Assembly (NCBI GenBank): GCA_964352905.1
Contig: CAYGTS010000059.1
Coordinates: 1 to 15,191 of the forward strand
DNA from: CAYGTS01 sp964352905
GTDB lineage: Bacteria; Pseudomonadota; Gammaproteobacteria; JAHCLG01
Direction: 5' to 3'
DNA: 15,191 nt
In this document: one piece after another, positions 13,180 through 15,191 of the stretch
Position numbering within the stretch: the first letter of the stretch is position 1
Layout: every line of letters starts with the position of its first letter
Program-made: the position numbers and the translations under genes
The notes under the pieces: model-generated
Told to the model about the DNA's origin: nothing
Seen by the model: only the letters and a program-made list of their open reading frames with translations
The model's database searches: none

Positions 13180-14524
13180 TGATGATACTATCGTTGCAAT
13201 TGCTACGCCGCCGGGTTACGGTGGCGTAGGTGTTGTTCGTATTTCCGGTAAACTCGTTCCAGATCTTATAAAAAAAATACTTAAAAAAAATTTAAAACCA
13301 CGTTATGCAACTTATTGTGAATTTAAAAATCAAGCTGGGCAAGTTTTAGATTTAGGAATTGCACTTTATTTTAAAGCACCACATTCCTTTACTGGCGAAG
13401 ATATTTTAGAATTACAAGGTCATGGCGGTGCTATTGTTTTAGATGATATTGTTAAAACAGTAATTGATTTAGGTGCACGCTTAGCAAAACCGGGTGAATT
13501 TAGTGAGCGTGCATTTCTGAATGATAAAATTGATTTAACCCAAGCAGAAGCGATAGCTGATTTAATTAATAGTGCCTCATCACAAGCAGCGCGCTCAGCT
13601 ATTAATTCATTACAAGGTCAGTTTTCAGAATATATTAATATACTTGATCAAGAAATTATTAATTTACGTTTATATGTTGAAGCTGCGATTGATTTCCCCG
13701 ATGAAGAAATCGATTTTTTAGCAGATGAACTTGTTTTAACAAAAATAGAAAATATTAAAAAACAATTACAAGCAACAATCAACAAAGCAAGTATTGGAAG
13801 TGTCTTAAACGAAGGCATGAAAGTTGTTATTTGTGGGGCACCTAATGCAGGAAAATCCAGCTTATTAAATGTAATTAGCGGCGATCAAGTCGCCATTGTG
13901 AGTAATATTCCCGGTACTACCCGGGATATCGTGCAACAAATCATTCAAATTGATGGCATGCCGGTTAAAATTTTAGATACCGCCGGCCTGCGCGAAAGTC
14001 AGGATGAAATAGAAAAAGAAGGGATGCGGCGCACTAAACAAGCCCTTAAAAATGCCGATCAAATTTTATTTGTGTGCGATGATAGTATAAAACATGAAAC
14101 GCTAGATAACGAAATCTTCACTATTTTAGATGAGTATAAAAATAAAGTAACGATAGTAAAAAATAAAATTGATCTTAGTCATCAATCGCCTAAGCTTGTC
14201 CAAGAAAATAATCAGACCGTGATTTATTTATCTGCAAAACAAGCACAAGGAATAGAGTTACTTAAAACACATTTAAAAGCAACAATGGGGTATCAAACGG
14301 CTGGGGAAGGTACTTTTATTGCCAGAAGAAGACATTTACTGGCACTGGAAAAAGCTTCTCTTCATATTGATTTAGCGTTGCAACAATTACAAGAGTATCA
14401 TGCTGGCGAATTAATCGCGGAAGAATTAAAGTTGGCTCATTATGCTTTAGCTGAAATAACCGGATTGTTCACCACAGATGATTTACTAGGGAAAATATTT
14501 TCAAGTTTTTGTATTGGGAAGTAA
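13166..14524 (+). CDS. mnmE: tRNA modification GTPase MnmE (TrmE)
   Basis: GTPase that with MnmG makes the 5-(carboxymethyl)aminomethyl modification at U34 of certain tRNAs. The 452 residues comprise the N-terminal tetrahydrofolate-binding domain (TIVAIATPPGYGGVGVVRISG, 8-28), the helical domain and an inserted G domain: G1 GAPNAGKSS (224-232), G2 TTRD (251-254), G3 DTAG (271-274), G4 NKID (333-336), G5 SAK (356-358). The C-terminal FCIGK motif carries Cys449. All motifs are intact. The ATG overlaps the last codons of yidC by 14 nt and has only a weak ribosome site, implying translational coupling. The stop is 12 nt from the convergent RRM gene, with no hairpin terminator in the gap. Confidence 0.99.
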   Translation: MPHHNDDTIVAIATPPGYGGVGVVRISGKLVPDLIKKILKKNLKPRYATYCEFKNQAGQVLDLGIALYFKAPHSFTGEDILELQGHGGAIVLDDIVKTVIDLGARLAKPGEFSERAFLNDKIDLTQAEAIADLINSASSQAARSAINSLQGQFSEYINILDQEIINLRLYVEAAIDFPDEEIDFLADELVLTKIENIKKQLQATINKASIGSVLNEGMKVVICGAPNAGKSSLLNVISGDQVAIVSNIPGTTRDIVQQIIQIDGMPVKILDTAGLRESQDEIEKEGMRRTKQALKNADQILFVCDDSIKHETLDNEIFTILDEYKNKVTIVKNKIDLSHQSPKLVQENNQTVIYLSAKQAQGIELLKTHLKATMGYQTAGEGTFIARRRHLLALEKASLHIDLALQQLQEYHAGELIAEELKLAHYALAEITGLFTTDDLLGKIFSSFCIGK

Positions 14525-14536
14525 TGTGACCTTGCC

Positions 14537-14857
14537 TCAAATCTGATCGTTCTTGAGTAATTCAACATCATGCCTGGAATTACTGTCAACTTCAGCATAA
14601 TTCACTGGTTGCTGTTTTTCACGTGCAAATTTTACAAATAGCTTACGACCTTGCAAAGGTTGGCCACTCATTACTAATGATCGCCTTGCTTCATCTGGCG
14701 CAGAAAAAGTGATAAATCCAAAGCCGCGCGAACGACCCGTATCGCGATCTTTTACTACTTTCACATCAATAATTTCACCAAATTGAGAGAATGCCATTTT
14801 TAATGAAATGTCATCCAAGTCATAAGGAAGGTTTCCAATGTAAATTTTATTGGTCAT
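14537..14857 (-). CDS. Small RNA-binding protein with one RRM domain
   Basis: A 106-residue cytosolic protein with a single RNA recognition motif covering about residues 3-80. RNP-2 is IYIGNL (5-10) and RNP-1 is RGFGFITF (44-51), with the aromatic residues that stack on RNA bases present in both. The C-terminal tail (about 81-106) is hydrophilic with no motif. Stand-alone RRM proteins of this size are known in cyanobacteria and various proteobacteria, some linked to cold or stress; the targets here are unknown. A good ribosome site (GAGG, 7 nt before the ATG) supports the start. The gene is convergent with mnmE. Its last bases, around 14538-14560, resemble part of the repeat element near 6387-6408. 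Confidence 0.93.
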   Translation of the reverse strand: MTNKIYIGNLPYDLDDISLKMAFSQFGEIIDVKVVKDRDTGRSRGFGFITFSAPDEARRSLVMSGQPLQGRKLFVKFAREKQQPVNYAEVDSNSRHDVELLKNDQI

Positions 14858-14889
14858 TATATAGCCTCAATGTTTAATATTTCTCCGAA

Positions 14890-14908
14890 TTCTGCTAAAA
14901 ATGCAGAA
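14890..14908. repeat. Small inverted repeat upstream of the RRM gene
   Basis: TTCTGC (14890-14895) and GCAGAA (14903-14908) flank a 7-nt AT-rich loop, 33 bp before the RRM gene start. It could form a hairpin in that gene's leader or be an operator. No protein-binding consensus I know fits it. It lies in the 334-bp gene-free stretch 14858-15191, which otherwise holds only the inverted repeat at 15103-15138 and repeat copy 4. Confidence 0.4.
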
Positions 14909-15102
14909 ATAACATACGATGCAAAAATCACATCTTTGATCGGCTAAAGTTGGGTGTGAATATTAGGTTTTATTATTCTCATTAAAGCCACACGTGAAAT
15001 CATCCCTTAAGCCCTGTCCCCACGGTAAAAATAATACCAGATGAAGCTAAACTAAGACAATAAATTAAAGAAATTTCCTATATTTTTTAAAAGGTTAACA
15101 AT

Positions 15103-15138
15103 CGTTCAAAAATTTGCTAAACAAAGTTAAGTTGAACG
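15103..15138. repeat. Inverted repeat abutting repeat copy 4
   Basis: CGTTCAA (15103-15109) and TTGAACG (15132-15138) are perfect 7-bp inverted repeats separated by 22 nt. GTTA and TAAC outside them can pair further if a 5-nt bulge is allowed. There is no T-run, so it is not a typical terminator. Its right arm ends exactly where the dispersed repeat begins. Confidence 0.4.
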
Positions 15139-15191
15139 TAACTATTCACCAAGTAGACGGGAACGTCCATATTTGGGCTAAAAACAGCGAA
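15138..15191 (+). repeat. Dispersed intergenic repeat, copy 4 (cut by window end)
   Basis: It begins GTAACTATTCAC (15138-15149), and the core at 15159-15178 is the exact 20-mer GGGAACGTCCATATTTGGGC. It continues TAAAAACAGCGAA as in copy 2, matching 12 of 13 bases, until the window ends. The 3' part and any right-hand flank are outside the window. The 5' end points toward the RRM gene, about 280 bp away. Confidence 0.75.

Noticed and set aside
14614..14631. parS-like TTTTCACGTGCAAA in the RRM gene
   Set aside because: Only 11 of 14 core positions match, and similar CACGTG-centred matches (e.g. near 9302 and 12125) are expected by chance.
14890..14908. LexA/SOS box upstream of the RRM gene
   Set aside because: The inverted repeat is TTCTGC-7-GCAGAA and lacks the CTGT-8-ACAG core.
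14985..15000. Third parS-like site (CACACGTGAAAT)
   Set aside because: Only one half matches (CACGTGAAA); the palindrome is broken, unlike the two sites in recF.

Overview
The window is an AT-rich gammaproteobacterial chromosomal segment centred on the replication origin. The order gyrB-recF-dnaN-dnaA (minus strand), oriC, rpmH-rnpA-yidD-yidC-mnmE (plus strand) is the classical proteobacterial dnaA/oriC neighbourhood, and the protein details (RecF, YidC, MnmE, a long GyrB with the gammaproteobacterial-type insert) fit Gammaproteobacteria. Low GC and a bacterial LRAT-domain protein would suit a host-associated or Legionella/Coxiella-like lineage, but that placement is inference only.

Left flank (1-3742): a Bcr/CflA-type MFS drug exporter (+), an NAD(P)-dependent aldehyde/succinate-semialdehyde dehydrogenase (-) abutting it tail to tail, and a divergent LRAT-domain membrane protein (+) with an intact His-His-Cys set. 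Replication block (3743-10118): gyrB has its own extended -10 promoter and is separated from recF by a 330-bp gap. recF, dnaN and dnaA are tightly spaced and read as one operon (dnaA first). Two near-consensus parS sites lie inside recF, both encoding the peptide FHVKP. The origin (10101-10730) has two perfect DnaA boxes (TTATCCACA), one overlapping a probable dnaA promoter and the other beside a 45-bp segment that is 42/45 A/T. Ribosome/RNase P/insertase block (10656-14524): a near-consensus sigma70 promoter with a GC-rich discriminator drives rpmH, followed by rnpA, yidD, yidC and mnmE with short gaps or overlaps. Right flank (14525-15191): a convergent small RRM RNA-binding protein and its long upstream region.

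The most unusual signal is a dispersed intergenic repeat present four times (14-54, 6259-6432, about 10583-10639, 15138-15191). All four share a gap-free 41-nt 5' module with the core GGGAACGTCCATATTTGGGC. The copy between recF and gyrB is flanked by a perfect 12-bp direct repeat, and the predicted left boundary coincides with the point where similarity to the other copies starts, so this looks like a small mobile element. In every copy the 5' end faces the start of a neighbouring gene. Both window ends fall in or beside copies, as expected for an assembly contig broken at repeats.

The two divergent blocks are both co-oriented with replication away from oriC. The parS sites about 3-4 kb from the origin point to ParABS-based origin segregation, although parA and parB are not in the window. 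No tRNA, rRNA, CRISPR array or convincing rho-independent terminator was seen.
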